This document shows positions 8,247 through 17,870 of a stretch of 19,630 bases of DNA, piece by piece. Below the pieces are notes generated by a model. The model did not search any database. It was given only the letters and a program-made list of their open reading frames with translations, and was not told where the DNA came from. Numbering within the stretch: the stretch's first letter is position 1; every line of letters begins with the position of its first letter. Both the position numbers and the translations under genes were made by a program. This stretch comes from Brachionus plicatilis (lineage: Eukaryota; Rotifera; Eurotatoria; Ploima; Brachionidae), in assembly GCA_010279815.1 (NCBI GenBank), contig QEOQ01000486.1, positions 414,104 through 433,733 of the forward strand. The letters run 5' to 3'.

Positions 8247-8315
8247 TTAACACCAAAGAAACGTGGTAGAAAAATGCTAACTCGGGACGAAAATGGTATT
8301 AGGCAAAATAATTAA
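8247..8315 (+). pseudogene. Short AT-hook-like peptide relic
   Basis: Between two stops one frame reads LTPKKRGRKMLTRDENGIRQ plus NN. The KKRGRK motif resembles an AT-hook or the basic linker of a transposon-encoded DNA-binding protein. The segment is GC-richer than its flanks. It lies about 155-245 bp upstream of retrotransposon tail copy B on the same strand, so it may be an eroded end of that element's ORF. It is too short to assign with confidence. Confidence 0.25.
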
Positions 8316-8470
8316 TCGCGTATAATATATAAAAATAACAAAAATTATTATTTAAAAAAAAATAGTGAAAATTGGATTATTTTTAATTATCAAATACAAA
8401 ATTAATAGAAAGTGTCTATTATATTTAAAATATTTTTATTTAACGGCAACAAATTAACTATTTTGTTATT

Positions 8471-8560
8471 TATTTTATTTAACTTTATTTTTAGTTTTAG
8501 TTTTTTTTAATTCCGAAGGAGCTCAAGCTCGGTTCAGATAAACAAATAAATAAATAAAAA
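8471..8560 (+). mobile_element. Retrotransposon 3' tail, copy B
   Basis: This has the same layout as copy A: TTATTTAACTTTATTTTT, a T-rich stretch, AAGGAGCTCAAGCTCGG (a GAGC-TCAA-GCTC hairpin at 8519-8530), then the shared 20-mer CAGATAAACAAATAAATAAA at 8535-8554 and further AAAT units. The hairpin is better preserved than in copy A. No target duplication was identified and the coding region is missing. Confidence 0.55.
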
Positions 8561-8749
8561 TTATTGATTGGAATAAAAATAAATATTCCCTTTTTTTTCT
8601 TTTCTTTTCTTGCTTATCTTTATAAAAAACATAATAATGAATTTTGATCCTCATTTATCTTTTAGATCTTAATTTCTTCTTTACACGTATAAATTTTAAT
8701 TTTAATTTTTTTTAAATTTAACAAATATACGATTTTAAAAAAAATCCCC

Positions 8750-8910
8750 AACAATATTTTATTAGATCCTTTAGAGGCTAATGCTATTCCTAGCAAGAAA
8801 ACTAGAGGAAAAGATAAAATATATCTGCCTTAGGGGATGTGAGCATGAAACCGAGATTCTTACATGAAATGTTAGGTGGTATCAATGATTCAGATCCTAA
8901 ATTAGACTAA
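8750..8910 (+). pseudogene. Frameshifted protein relic of unknown family
   Basis: One frame (8750-8833) reads ...DPLEANAIPSKKTRGKDKIY before a TAG. A second frame, displaced by one base, continues LGDVSMKPRFLHEMLGGIND and ends at TAA 8908-8910. Further on, in the same frame and between additional stops, a conserved-looking IKRLGHDLSQQRDS appears (to about 8972). The codons are balanced and GC-richer than the flanks, so this is probably a decayed gene or transposon ORF. I do not recognise the family. The KKTRGK basic motif echoes the KKRGRK relic at 8247-8315. Confidence 0.35.
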
Positions 8911-9010
8911 AATAGTTCCAAACATTGAATTAAACGACTCGGTCATGATCTGTCTCAGCAACGGGATTCATGATCCATAATAATTGAATATGAAAAAACA
9001 ACCAATGAGT

Positions 9011-9825
9011 CGGTAGTATAAAGATTTTTTTTTTAACTTTTACTCTTGATAAAAATTAGAATTTGCTTACTTATTAACAAATAAAGGTTAATTTTTAATT
9101 TTTTTTAAATTCGAATTTAACTCCACAACTTTTTAAGTTTATTCCAGAAGAAATTCGAAATTATTCTATGAATAAAAGTAAACTTTTGCGCTTACTCTTA
9201 GTTTAGAATCAGGAGTTAAGGTTTATTCTAAAAAAAAATAAAAAAATTTTATAACATGGCTTCGATGGTATTAGTTCCATATAGAATAAACTCAAATTTT
9301 TACATTGTTCCAAGAGTAGCTGTCAAGAGTTTACGGTATAAGTAAAGATCTGAACAAATTAATAATTTTAAAGTTTTAAAGTTCTGCATTTTGAGCACAA
9401 AAAATATATTTTTATATTTTTCTAGCAACAAAAAGCATGAAAATAACTTGGCTTAACAAAATTTTGCCAACCAATTACTTTTTCGTAAATTTTGTTTTTT
9501 TGTTTGACTTTCAAAATAAAAATAAAATAAATCCTAGGCTTTTTAAACAGTATTTAGTCTTATTCATTTGTACATTTTTAACTAAAGAGCTTGATCTTCT
9601 TATATTGTAAAAAAAAATTATAAACTCATTAATAACCAGTTTAAAAGAAGAAAATATTTTAATTTCTTACTTAAAATAACTCAATGGTATTTAATTCTTT
9701 TCTTTAACTAAATGATAGTTTACAATTAAGAGGAGAATGACGAATTTTTAATGAATATTTTAAAATCTCAGTTTTAAAAAATGAAAAAATATTTTCGAAC
9801 ATGTTAAAATAATTTTTTGATGATT
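9011..9825. other. Non-coding AT-rich stretch
   Basis: Nothing supportable was found: long A/T runs, no coding-like frame, and no clear inverted or tandem repeat. Confidence 0.55.
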
Positions 9826-10092
9826 TCACCGTTTAATAAAAAATTTTCTAGGATTTCTTAGTATGTAAATACTCTTATTCTTTAAAATTTGTTTCTCAAG
9901 GTGAATATTCTTTTGTGTCATGAATTTTTCAGGAATAACACCTGTAAAATCAGCATAAGGTATATGATCTATGGACTCGCTTTGAATAATTTTAGTTTCT
10001 ATAGTTTTGAAATATGCAAGATTTTTAAATTTTGAATATATTTTGTTACTTCTATTATCCATAAAAATTCCATGGATATGATTCTCTATCAC
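9826..10092 (-). CDS. Possible exon or ORF fragment, unknown function
   Basis: The minus-strand frame is open from a TAA just upstream of 10092 to TGA at 9826-9828 and has no initiator ATG at its left edge; the first in-frame ATG is ten codons in. The peptide looks protein-like rather than low-complexity, for example ESIDHIPYADFTGVIPEKFM, with an Arg/Lys-rich C-terminus. No domain is recognised. A possible TGATAG acceptor is close to the start of the frame, but its phase does not join the donor at 11553. It could be an exon of an unrecognised gene or part of a decayed mobile element. The divergent frame at 10107-10343 is not called. Confidence 0.28.
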   Translation of the reverse strand: MIENHIHGIFMDNRSNKIYSKFKNLAYFKTIETKIIQSESIDHIPYADFTGVIPEKFMTQKNIHLEKQILKNKSIYILRNPRKFFIKR

Positions 10093-10343
10093 CGGAAAGA
10101 TGATTTATGCTTAGTCTAATCAAAGGCTTATTTAGTTTAGATAAATTAAAAGATTTGATCTTTATTTTTTTGTCTAAACCAAATTTTATTAAAAATGAAA
10201 GCATGAACAATTTTCTATTTTTTTATATTAATATTTGTCTAATATTGATGCATATTATTTTAATTATTAAACCTTTATTACAGGATATATATTTTTTTAT
10301 TATTCTAGTCTATATATTAAATATTCCCGGATTTAATAATTAG

Positions 10344-11106
10344 ATGCAAAATGCTTTGAAAATTAATTGAAATAGATTTTTCTAAGCTTTAATTAAATTT
10401 TGGTAAATAAAATTTTATTTGAGGAACAGAAAAGTTCGTATTAACTTATTCTAATAAAGTTATTTTTTAAAGTTTAAAAAAAATAAAATAGTTTAATAAA
10501 TTTACTTTTTTTATTTAAAAGCTTTGATTTAAATTAATATTTTGGAAATTATTATTTTTAATTTGGCAAAATCAAAATTAAAAATAAATAGAAAATTTCT
10601 TCTTAAATGATTCATATTTAATAAATTTTTTTACCTTCATTAGACCTAATAAGAGATATTCGATGATTTTTTGATAAATACATGTGGCAGAACCAATTTT
10701 TAAATTTAACTTTTGACTATCAAAACTCGAAGTCATCAAACTTCTAAACAAATGTTTACATTTAGTAATTAGAAGATAAGATTAAAGAATAAGCCGATGC
10801 AAAGCAAAAAAAAATAAAGAATAAATTGGCTTGAAATGTTGAGTTGAGTGATTTTCTTTTATAAATTTTAAACTTTTAAACGCCTTTGTTATTGAATATT
10901 CATAAAATTAACTAAGATTTTAAGTATATAATTTTTTGAATTTCAGAAATCTCGATCTTTTTTTTATAGAATACCTTAAAAATTATTTATTAAAAACTTT
11001 TTCGGTCCAAAAGAATCCTTTAAAATGAGTTAAATTACATTATTTACTCATAAAACTTAATTCTCATGTTCAATTATGCAGCACGGCAAGTTAAAACCAT
11101 TTTTTC
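10344..11106. other. Non-coding AT-rich stretch
   Basis: No coding-like frame was found. A slightly GC-richer word cluster (GCAGCACGGCAAG) lies at about 11080, just left of the perfect hairpin, and has no open frame. Confidence 0.5.
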
Positions 11107-11155
11107 ATTCTTCACCTATGATGCATGTTCCAAACATGCATCATAGGTGAAGAAT
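11107..11155. repeat. Perfect 49-bp hairpin (23-bp arms, 3-base loop)
   Basis: The arm 11107-11129 (ATTCTTCACCTATGATGCAT plus GTT) is exactly complementary to 11133-11155, with CCA as the loop. The arms are less AT-rich than the surroundings, so chance complementarity is very unlikely. The hairpin is followed within six bases by a 22-bp tandem duplication. It could be a young fold-back insertion, a template-switch product or a small-RNA hairpin precursor. Confidence 0.9.
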
Positions 11156-11160
11156 ATATA

Positions 11161-11198
11161 TGTGATTACCATAGATAATACATGTGATTACCATAGAT
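11161..11198 (+). repeat. Tandem duplication, 22-bp period
   Basis: TGTGATTACCATAGAT occurs at 11161-11176 and 11183-11198, with near-identical bases between the copies (ATACA/ATATA type). It lies directly beside the perfect hairpin. Confidence 0.75.
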
Positions 11199-11469
11199 TA
11201 TCTTTAATGGAAAGTTTTTCAAATTGAATTTTTAATTAAAAAATAACAAGGACATTTTTAGTAATAAAAATATTAATTAAATTTTTTCAAATTTTCATTA
11301 ATCTTAAAAAAGTTCAATTAATAAATTTCATAATCATTTTACTAAATTTTTTAAAATCTCTCGACTCCAATAATAGCAAATAATGAAAAAAAATGGATAT
11401 GTTTTTTTTTGCCAAAGCTATGTTTATGTTTGTGAGTTAAGATATTTTGAGTAAAAAATTTAATTTTAC

Positions 11470-12137
11470 TCATTTTAAAGGTATCTTTTGACCAAAAAAT
11501 TGTTTTCTGAAAATAATTTTGGTGCTTCTGTAAAAAACAACAGTAATTCATACCTGATATTGTTGAAATTTAGAGGATTGCTTCTGATTGTTGGCGTTGA
11601 ACTAACAATGCTTGATTTAACTGAAACTTTGTCTTTACTTTGATTGACTACTTCTTTCATTTCGGCAAAAAATAGTTGTGCCGAATTCAAACTGGACATG
11701 CCACTGTCTGACAAATCTTTAAGACGCAAAGTACTTACATTAGAACTTATATTTGAATAAGTTTCAAGATTTTCTGCACCATTTTCGAGTTCTTTTTTTG
11801 AATTTAGGCTCTCTTCGGACTGAATTGAGCGTCTTAGCAAGAATGGACTTTGGCATTTGGATTGAATGAAATCATTGCAATTGATGCCATAATCAGATTC
11901 TTTTGGATTCATGGACACGTATTGGTTACTAACTTTGACAGGTATTGATGGAGTCGAAGACAACCGACACCTGAATTTAATTTTCTCATTTGGCTTGATA
12001 TTCATGTCTTGATTCGAGTCATGGAATTTTTTCAAAAAATTTGAATTTAATGTCTTGGACAGATTTATTTTAAAGTTTTGTAAGTCAAGGCGAACATCTT
12101 TTCTGTTCAAACAATTTGCCGAACTTGAGATTTTCAT
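11470..12137 (-). CDS. Ser/Asn/Lys-rich protein of unknown function, two-exon model
   Basis: Exon 1 runs from ATG 12137-12135 to 11554, where AATATCAG meets a GTATGA donor (phase 2). A 47-bp intron (11553-11507) ending in TTATTTTCAG would join exon 2 (11506-11470), which finishes with TGA after about eleven residues, giving ~206 residues. Exon 1 codon use is clearly coding. The protein is polar and probably disordered, with many Ser-Pro/Ser-Thr sites (SSTPSIPVKV, SSTPTIRSNP), a basic N-terminal part and the motif LSDSGMSSLNS near residue 150. DSGMSS fits the DSGxxS phosphodegron pattern and resembles a DSGMSS phrase found after the ankyrin repeats of vertebrate espins. However, this gene lies 5' of the ankyrin gene and is probably separate. 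The second exon is uncertain; a distant exon would be an alternative. Confidence 0.5.
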
Positions 12138-12183
12138 TTTGATGAATTGTCCAAAAATCTAAATCATAATCTAAATACCTGCT

Positions 12184-14839
12184 AAAAAATTAATCTGTTT
12201 ATTTTTTTTAATGAAAAATGTTCCCTAATCTATCCGTTTAGTGGGACTTGAAAAAAAAATATTTGCTTGTCCGCGAATTAGGAAGGTACAACTTATCTTT
12301 TATTGAAATATGACCGAAAAAGTCTTATTTTAAGCTTAATATCAAACTATCGAGTTTTAAGCAAATAAGAGTCAGACTAGTTTGTTAATGAAATTTAGAC
12401 CTAGAACGCTTGATTTAAATCTACTCTGAACGGTCATTTATATTCAAATTTCATACATTATTAAATGTTAAAATTTAAATTTAATTTCATTAAAAACAAA
12501 TCGACTTTGATTAATTTCAAAAATTAGTTGACCCAAAATGATTCTCTTATCGTAAAGAATTGGAAAAATAAATTTTTTTTTTATCAAATATTGAAATTGT
12601 CATCTCAGTAGAATTGAAAAATTTTGCGAATTGATTAAATTTTTTAAATTAAAAATCTAAAATTCAAAAAAATCACAAAAAAGAAAATTTTAAAGTTTGT
12701 GGAAAGCAGTTCTAAAAAAGGGACCACAATTGGGAATTGCTTATTCCGAATTTCTAGTCTCACAGAAATATTTGATTTTTGACTAAAAAATTCTAAAAAA
12801 TGTCAAAAAATTCAACTCTTTTAACTAAACTTAAATTATTTTATTTATTCATAAAATATTTACCTGTAACTATTTAAAAAAAGCAAACTATACTACAATA
12901 TTTATATCATGCAATCATTTAGCTTTTGTTTACAAGTGACTATTCACCAAGTTTTTTTTGTCAGCGATAATTTATTTATTGGGTAATGGATGAAAAATTG
13001 AACCAAAAAGCCATCTAAATTTTACATATCAAAGACTTGAAATTTTTGACTGCCAAAATTGAAGCCAAAATTTTACAATTATGTCTTTAGTATCAAAGAT
13101 AAACAATCAGGTTATCCGATTAAAAAAAAATGCTTAAGACTGACCCGTTGAATATTTTTAAAATAAATTTTCACCCATTCCGCAAAAAAATACAACAATT
13201 AAAATTAATTGAAAAAATTTAGGCCTAAAAATTCAATCACTTTTAATTTGTAAAATGGCCTAAGAAATTACCATTAAAAAGTAGTTAAATGTTATGCATT
13301 TTTTAAAGTCTACATTGTTTTTATATTAAACAATAAAAAACGACCTATATTAATTTTTCTTAATACTGACTTGATTGTATTTAAAAAGACAAAATATCAT
13401 AAAAGTAATATTCGAACGTGTTCATTTTTGCTTGATGGATATTATGAAATTTTTATTGAATTAGATAAATTTAGATATATGAATTAAATAATAAACAATA
13501 TGACTCAAATTATGTGTCCAAATTGTATACCTATTCTTATGGGAACTGAAAACAAAAAAGAAATAAGAGAATAAATTTAAAATGAACGTAGTCAGTATTT
13601 TTGCTTTTAGAATTTAATTAAAAATCGATTCAAATCAATGGTAATGGGATTTAAACACGCTTTAATTAATCAAAACTCAAAAAGATTAAATTAAAAAGGT
13701 TCGCTAAAAAAAACCTTTTGATTTTTTTTCAAAACACGGACATAGGCTTTTAATGATCCGTATCATGATTTATTAACAAACTACTACATTTATAAATATT
13801 TAAAACAGATTTTAATTGTTAAGTTTTATACTTTTTGCTTTTTGTAATAGAATTCAAGTTGGTTTATTTTTAACATTTATTCTTTTCGAAATAAAAGTCT
13901 TTGAGCAAATTTTAACTATTGTATCATTAATAAAAAGTACCTAACATTTTGTTCCATTTGATTTTTTTAATTTTTATTGTTTAATTTACTGTTCCAAATA
14001 GCTCCTGGAAATAGAAATAAAAATAACTGAATTATGTTTTTCTCTTAGGGGATTGAGAAACACTTCTCATTTTTTAAATTGATTTTACCAAAATTTTTGC
14101 GAATTTTCTAAAATTTGAGTATACTAAAATTTTGATAAATTCGCGTAAAATTTGGTCAAACTAATTTTTAAAAATCATTCCTGTAATTAGATTTTTTTCC
14201 CGATTTCAAAAAAGAGTTGACTTTTTGAAACATTTTTGCTAAAAAAATAATTGATGCACTAAAAATGATTAATGATTTTTTTTAATAAAAAACTTAAAAA
14301 TTTTGACAAACTGGAAAAATGTTTAAAAATAAAAAGACTCTTGAAAAGAAAAAAGCTTTTATTTTTTCTAAAAAACAAACAAAATTACAAATTTCAATGT
14401 AAATTTTTTCAAGAGCTAGTGTGGCACTCGAGATTTAATTCTTATGAAAATTCAAAATCAAAAGCGATCTAAAGTTTTTTATTTTGAATAATCAAATTGA
14501 CAGCTTTAGCTATAATAATGCTATCTCTAAACAACTTGGCAAAAAATTATATTAATAAAATTCTAAATATACTTTTTTTGTATACACGAATTTCCGAGTA
14601 AAAAAAAAAACTAAAAAATAAAATTTTAAAATCACAAAGTGTAATTTTAAATTCAATAAGACATAATCTCGTTTCTCTTAAACAAAAGCTTATTTTTTTG
14701 CATGAAACTTGTATTTTCATTATTATATAACTTAATATTTTTAGAGCTTATTTTCAGCATTAGTTCACCGATGTTGAAATTTTCCCATTTGATTGTTCTT
14801 TTTTCAAAAAATTTAATTAAATAAATTTTAAATATTGCG
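12184..14839. other. Gene-poor AT-rich stretch
   Basis: No gene can be supported. Short coding-like peptides occur (for example from ATG 12986, MDEKLNQKAI, then a stop, then an in-frame DLKFLTAKIEAKILQLCL; from ATG 13500, MTQIMCPNCIPILMGTENKK), but each is under 35 codons and lacks convincing splice context. The 66-codon frame at 14272-14472 is Lys/Phe/Leu-rich and looks like a translation of A/T runs. No repeats comparable with those elsewhere in the window were seen. Confidence 0.45.
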
Positions 14840-15355
14840 TCATTTTAAGAATACTAAGTTTTCGTTTTTTGATATTTTTATGTTTCCCTTAACAGTACTC
14901 GTATCCTTATTTGACATTTGTACCATGCTAAAAATTATTAATTGTTGCTAGCTAAACATGCCTGGAAACAAAAAATATTTTAGTAATTCTTTCTAGATTA
15001 ACTTCAAAAATATTGTTTAAAATAAAAAACTTAATGATCTTAAAATAACTAGTAGTAAGATATTATGGCTAGTTTTATGATAAGCTTAAATCTGGGTATT
15101 TAAGAATTCTTAGAAAATACAAATTTTACTGATTTTAAATGAGTCTTCATTGGCTTGATTTATTTTAAAGCCAAGATCTTTAAATAAGTTATCAAAAATT
15201 ATTTCAGATTTTTTGGTGATAAAATTTTTGTAATCAAAGTATAAATAAAAATGAGAGGTATGATTCTAAAAGATCTCGGTGAATTTTAAGAGCAATTTGC
15301 CAGATTTTTTTTATTTTAATAGCACATTTGTTTCTTTATTTATTTGAAAGATATT

Positions 15356-15445
15356 TTAGCTATAGTCTTGTCTTTTTGTAGAATCTTTGGTCCTCTTTTC
15401 GCCCAACTCATGGATGATTTTCATCACATTATCTACCGAAATATA
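15356..15445 (-). CDS. Probable 3'-terminal coding exon of an unidentified gene
   Basis: After a strong acceptor (a run of ten T then AAG, ending 15446) the minus strand reads 29 residues in phase 0, YISVDNVMKIIHELGEKRTK then DSTKRQDYS, and stops at TAA 15356-15358. The segment is markedly GC-richer than both flanks and has a natural amino-acid mix, so it is probably a real exon. The 5' exons must lie at higher coordinates. None was found before the divergent DRC9-like gene starts at 15713, so that gene may sit within an intron of this one, or the exon may be an orphan relic. I do not recognise the protein. Confidence 0.4.
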   Translation of the reverse strand, partial: YISVDNVMKIIHELGEKRTKDSTKRQDYS

Positions 15446-15712
15446 CTTAAAAAAAAAATTAAAAACTTAAGTTAAAAAAAAATTCTTTGAAATTATCTTT
15501 ATTGTCTTAACTGTTTTATTTGACCATTTTTCATGATGGTGATTAATTTTTAAAAAAAAATAAAAATTAATTCTAATTTTTTTTTTGTAAAAAATCAATT
15601 GTAAATGATATGGCTATTTGAATAAATTAAAAAAATAATTTTGCGCAAAATTTTATTTCATTAATCAATTAAATTTGTTTTTTTTTTATCTAAAATTTAA
15701 AAAAAAACCTAA

Positions 15713-16948
15713 ATGTTGTACTCCAGTTCTTTGATAGAATACTCTTCTGTTATTGAACTGATAATCGAGCAGTTGGATTTGATAAAGATAATATTTGAAA
15801 AAAATTATTCAAATCTTAGTCAAATTGATAGTTGGGTCCATGAAGTAGCAAATTCTTCATCCAAAACTGATATTTCAGACAACTTATTTTATGACAAAAT
15901 TAAAAAATACAAGTTTTATCTCCATAAAAATCTAATTTTAAACAGAGAAAAAACAGATGACTTTGAAGAAAATTATTTTCCTTTATTTAGTTTTTATAAA
16001 ATAAGACAGTTCTGGAAAAGCGTCCAGACTGACATTGATCCTGAGCTTTTAGTGGGAAAGACATTGCTGAGATTTCCAATCAATAATCCCATGGACTCGA
16101 TTGAAGTACAAGATGAAAATGGTGAAAAGATCCGCTTTGGAAACTCAACTATTATGCTTTTGAAATCAATGGATTTATTTAATGAATATTCTTATATAGT
16201 CAATTTAGAGCAAAAAAGCTACTTAGACCTTATTTTATTGAGCAAACTTTTAGATGAACTCAAAAAAGAAATTTCAAACCAAGGATCGTATGAGATTTTT
16301 TATAATAATTTAATTATTTTTAAACTCCAAAGCACTATCACAACAAAGATAGTAAATGATTTGAAAAACAATTCAAAAAATGTGAGAATTTTAAAATACA
16401 AAATAAATATAACTAAAAACCAGGGCAAATATGAGTTGAATAATATGAAATTATCAAAGAGGAATTTAGTGGACAAGAAATCCAAATTATTGTTTCAAAA
16501 CAAGATATTAAATAATTATTTAAAAAAATGGAAGAAAAACAATTTTTCAAAAATTCAAATGATAAACATCGGTGATTTGAAAAAAATGGAAAAATCAATT
16601 GAAAGTGTAAAATCCTCAATGCAAATTGAAAATCAGGCTCATGATTCAATGATGCTTGCTTTAAATAAGGAGATTTTGTCATATGTAAACAAATTCAATG
16701 AACTAGAGGAATGCTATAACTCGTCAATTGAAAAATTTCAGATTAAATTAGATAAAATAAAATCTCAATGTGATTTACAAAAAGAAAAAATTAGAAATTT
16801 AAAAGATGATTATGATTATAAATTGAATATTGTGTTGAATTACAGAGAGGAAAAAAATGAAGAGGAAAACTTTATCAAAGCATCTAAGCTAATATCGAAT
16901 TGGTGGTTAAGTGTACAGTTAAGAATGAGGCGATTGAAATTAAGGTAA
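15713..16948 (+). CDS. IQCG: DRC9/IQCG-like nexin-dynein regulatory complex subunit, 411 residues, single exon
   Basis: The reading frame is uninterrupted from ATG 15713 to TAA 16946-16948 and close in length to animal IQCG (about 440 residues). IQCG/DRC9 is a coiled-coil subunit of the nexin-dynein regulatory complex, which links outer doublets and controls dynein in motile cilia and sperm tails. Recognisable parts are a helical segment with a GSY...L(I) motif (residues ~178-201), matching the KELQDxxxYxxLL region of the family; a long coiled coil (~288-387) containing IENQAHDSMMLALNKE and NELEECYNSSIEKFQIKL at the family positions; and a C-terminal IQ-like segment, ISNWWLSVQLR (394-404). 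The IQ motif is degenerate: the usual Gln, Arg and Gly are Ser395, Leu399 and Ser400. The N-terminal 150 residues are not recognised. DRC10/IQCD is the main alternative. The last codons, TTAAGGTAAAA, could also be a splice donor, so a further 3' exon is possible. Confidence 0.65.
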   Translation: MLYSSSLIEYSSVIELIIEQLDLIKIIFEKNYSNLSQIDSWVHEVANSSSKTDISDNLFYDKIKKYKFYLHKNLILNREKTDDFEENYFPLFSFYKIRQFWKSVQTDIDPELLVGKTLLRFPINNPMDSIEVQDENGEKIRFGNSTIMLLKSMDLFNEYSYIVNLEQKSYLDLILLSKLLDELKKEISNQGSYEIFYNNLIIFKLQSTITTKIVNDLKNNSKNVRILKYKINITKNQGKYELNNMKLSKRNLVDKKSKLLFQNKILNNYLKKWKKNNFSKIQMINIGDLKKMEKSIESVKSSMQIENQAHDSMMLALNKEILSYVNKFNELEECYNSSIEKFQIKLDKIKSQCDLQKEKIRNLKDDYDYKLNIVLNYREEKNEEENFIKASKLISNWWLSVQLRMRRLKLR

Positions 16949-16952
16949 AAAA
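16947..16952 (-). terminator. Pol III T-run terminator of the minus-strand tRNA
   Basis: Six consecutive T on the minus strand lie two bases after the tRNA discriminator base. They overlap the TAA stop codon (16946-16948) of the convergent DRC9-like gene. Confidence 0.8.
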
Positions 16953-16954
16953 TT

Positions 16955-17034
16955 TGGCAGCGGTGGGATTCGAACCCACGCCTGTTACGACTGGTGCCTT
17001 AAACCAGCGCCTTAGACCACTCGGCCACGCTACC
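16955..17034 (-). tRNA. tRNA-Leu (anticodon AAG), copy 1
   Basis: This is an 80-base cloverleaf without intron. The acceptor stem GGTAGCG pairs with CGCTGCC (one G-U pair), with discriminator A. The anticodon stem CTGGT/ACCAG encloses loop TTAAGGC, giving anticodon AAG, which reads CUU and, after inosine modification, related Leu codons. The longer variable arm and the D-arm GGCCGAGTGGTCTAAGGC are typical of class II tRNA-Leu. The internal promoter boxes are intact (A box TGGCCGAGTGG, B box GGTTCGAATCC). No CCA is encoded, as usual in eukaryotes. It is identical over all 80 bases to the copy at 19529-19608 and lies six bases from the stop codon of the opposing DRC9-like gene. Confidence 0.97.
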
Positions 17035-17659
17035 TTGCTTTTTTACTCTTTTTCATTTTAATAAAAATAACACAATTGGAAAAAATGATGCTTAATTATT
17101 TAGTAAATTCTGAATTTATTTTTTTTTTTAAATAAAATTTTATTTTAGACTCTCTTAACTTTTCTTACAAAAAATAAATTAAATTACCAACATTTTATTT
17201 GGGAATTTTCAATCAATCTTAAAACTACGTTGAATAACGCAATTTTAGATATTCTGAGTAATTTGTAGAAACGCTGTGTAAAGAAACCATAAGCAGTAAT
17301 TTATCTTATTATTTTTTAAGCATTATTTCTCAAAAGGACATTCCCATTACACTTATCTGTTTTAGAGATATCGTTTGTTAAGAATAATTAAAAAATTTAA
17401 AAAATTTATTTTTATTCAAGGATTTAAAATAATTCACCAACCTTAATCAAAAATAAAGATAAAAATGAATTGATTAAGTTTTACATCAGTTATTAAACCT
17501 GAAAAACGCTAAATTCTTAATGGCAAACATATGCCCAAATTAAATTTATGATTAAGGCCAATATAAAAATTTAACTTTTCTAGGTGCTAATTTAATTTTT
17601 AATTAAATAATAGAAATTTTTTCAGGATTAATTTGACGTTCAAAAATGAATTAAGTAAA

Positions 17660-17702
17660 TTTTATCATTTAATTGTGAATTTTTATCATTTAATTGTGAA
17701 TT
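17660..17702 (+). repeat. Tandem duplication, 21-bp period
   Basis: TTTTATCATTTAATTGTGAA occurs at 17660-17679 and again at 17681-17700 with no differences. It is a simple local duplication. Confidence 0.75.
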
Positions 17703-17870
17703 TTTGTCAAAATTTTAATTTTTTTATCAATTCAAATTCAAACATATATTTTATTTGATACAAAAAATTCAGAAAAATTATGGCAAATTATCTATAATAG
17801 ATTTTATTACGAAAAATAACTCAAAACATCTGGTCAATTTATCACTGAAATGGTTAGGAACGGACTTGTT

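Noticed and set aside
10107..10343. 78-codon plus-strand frame with two hydrophobic stretches
   Set aside because: The membrane-like segments are what AT-rich DNA encodes by default (Ile/Leu/Phe/Tyr). There is no codon-use signal and no conserved motif. A mitochondrial insertion was considered but nothing specific supports it.
11351..11551. 66-codon minus-strand frame after the Ser-rich gene
   Set aside because: It would need to start inside the proposed intron, and its frame does not join the phase-2 donor at 11553. It could be a UTR or an alternative frame.
14272..14472. 66-codon plus-strand frame
   Set aside because: It is Lys/Phe/Leu-dominated low complexity. Only the last ~20 codons look natural, and there is no splice or homology support.
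14840..14926. 28-codon minus-strand frame starting MVQMSNKDTSTVKG
   Set aside because: It is preceded by TTTTTAG and looks fairly natural, but it is too short, has no donor and has no partner exon.
16300..16682. Two minus-strand frames opposite the DRC9-like gene
   Set aside because: They are antisense shadows of the 411-codon coding frame.
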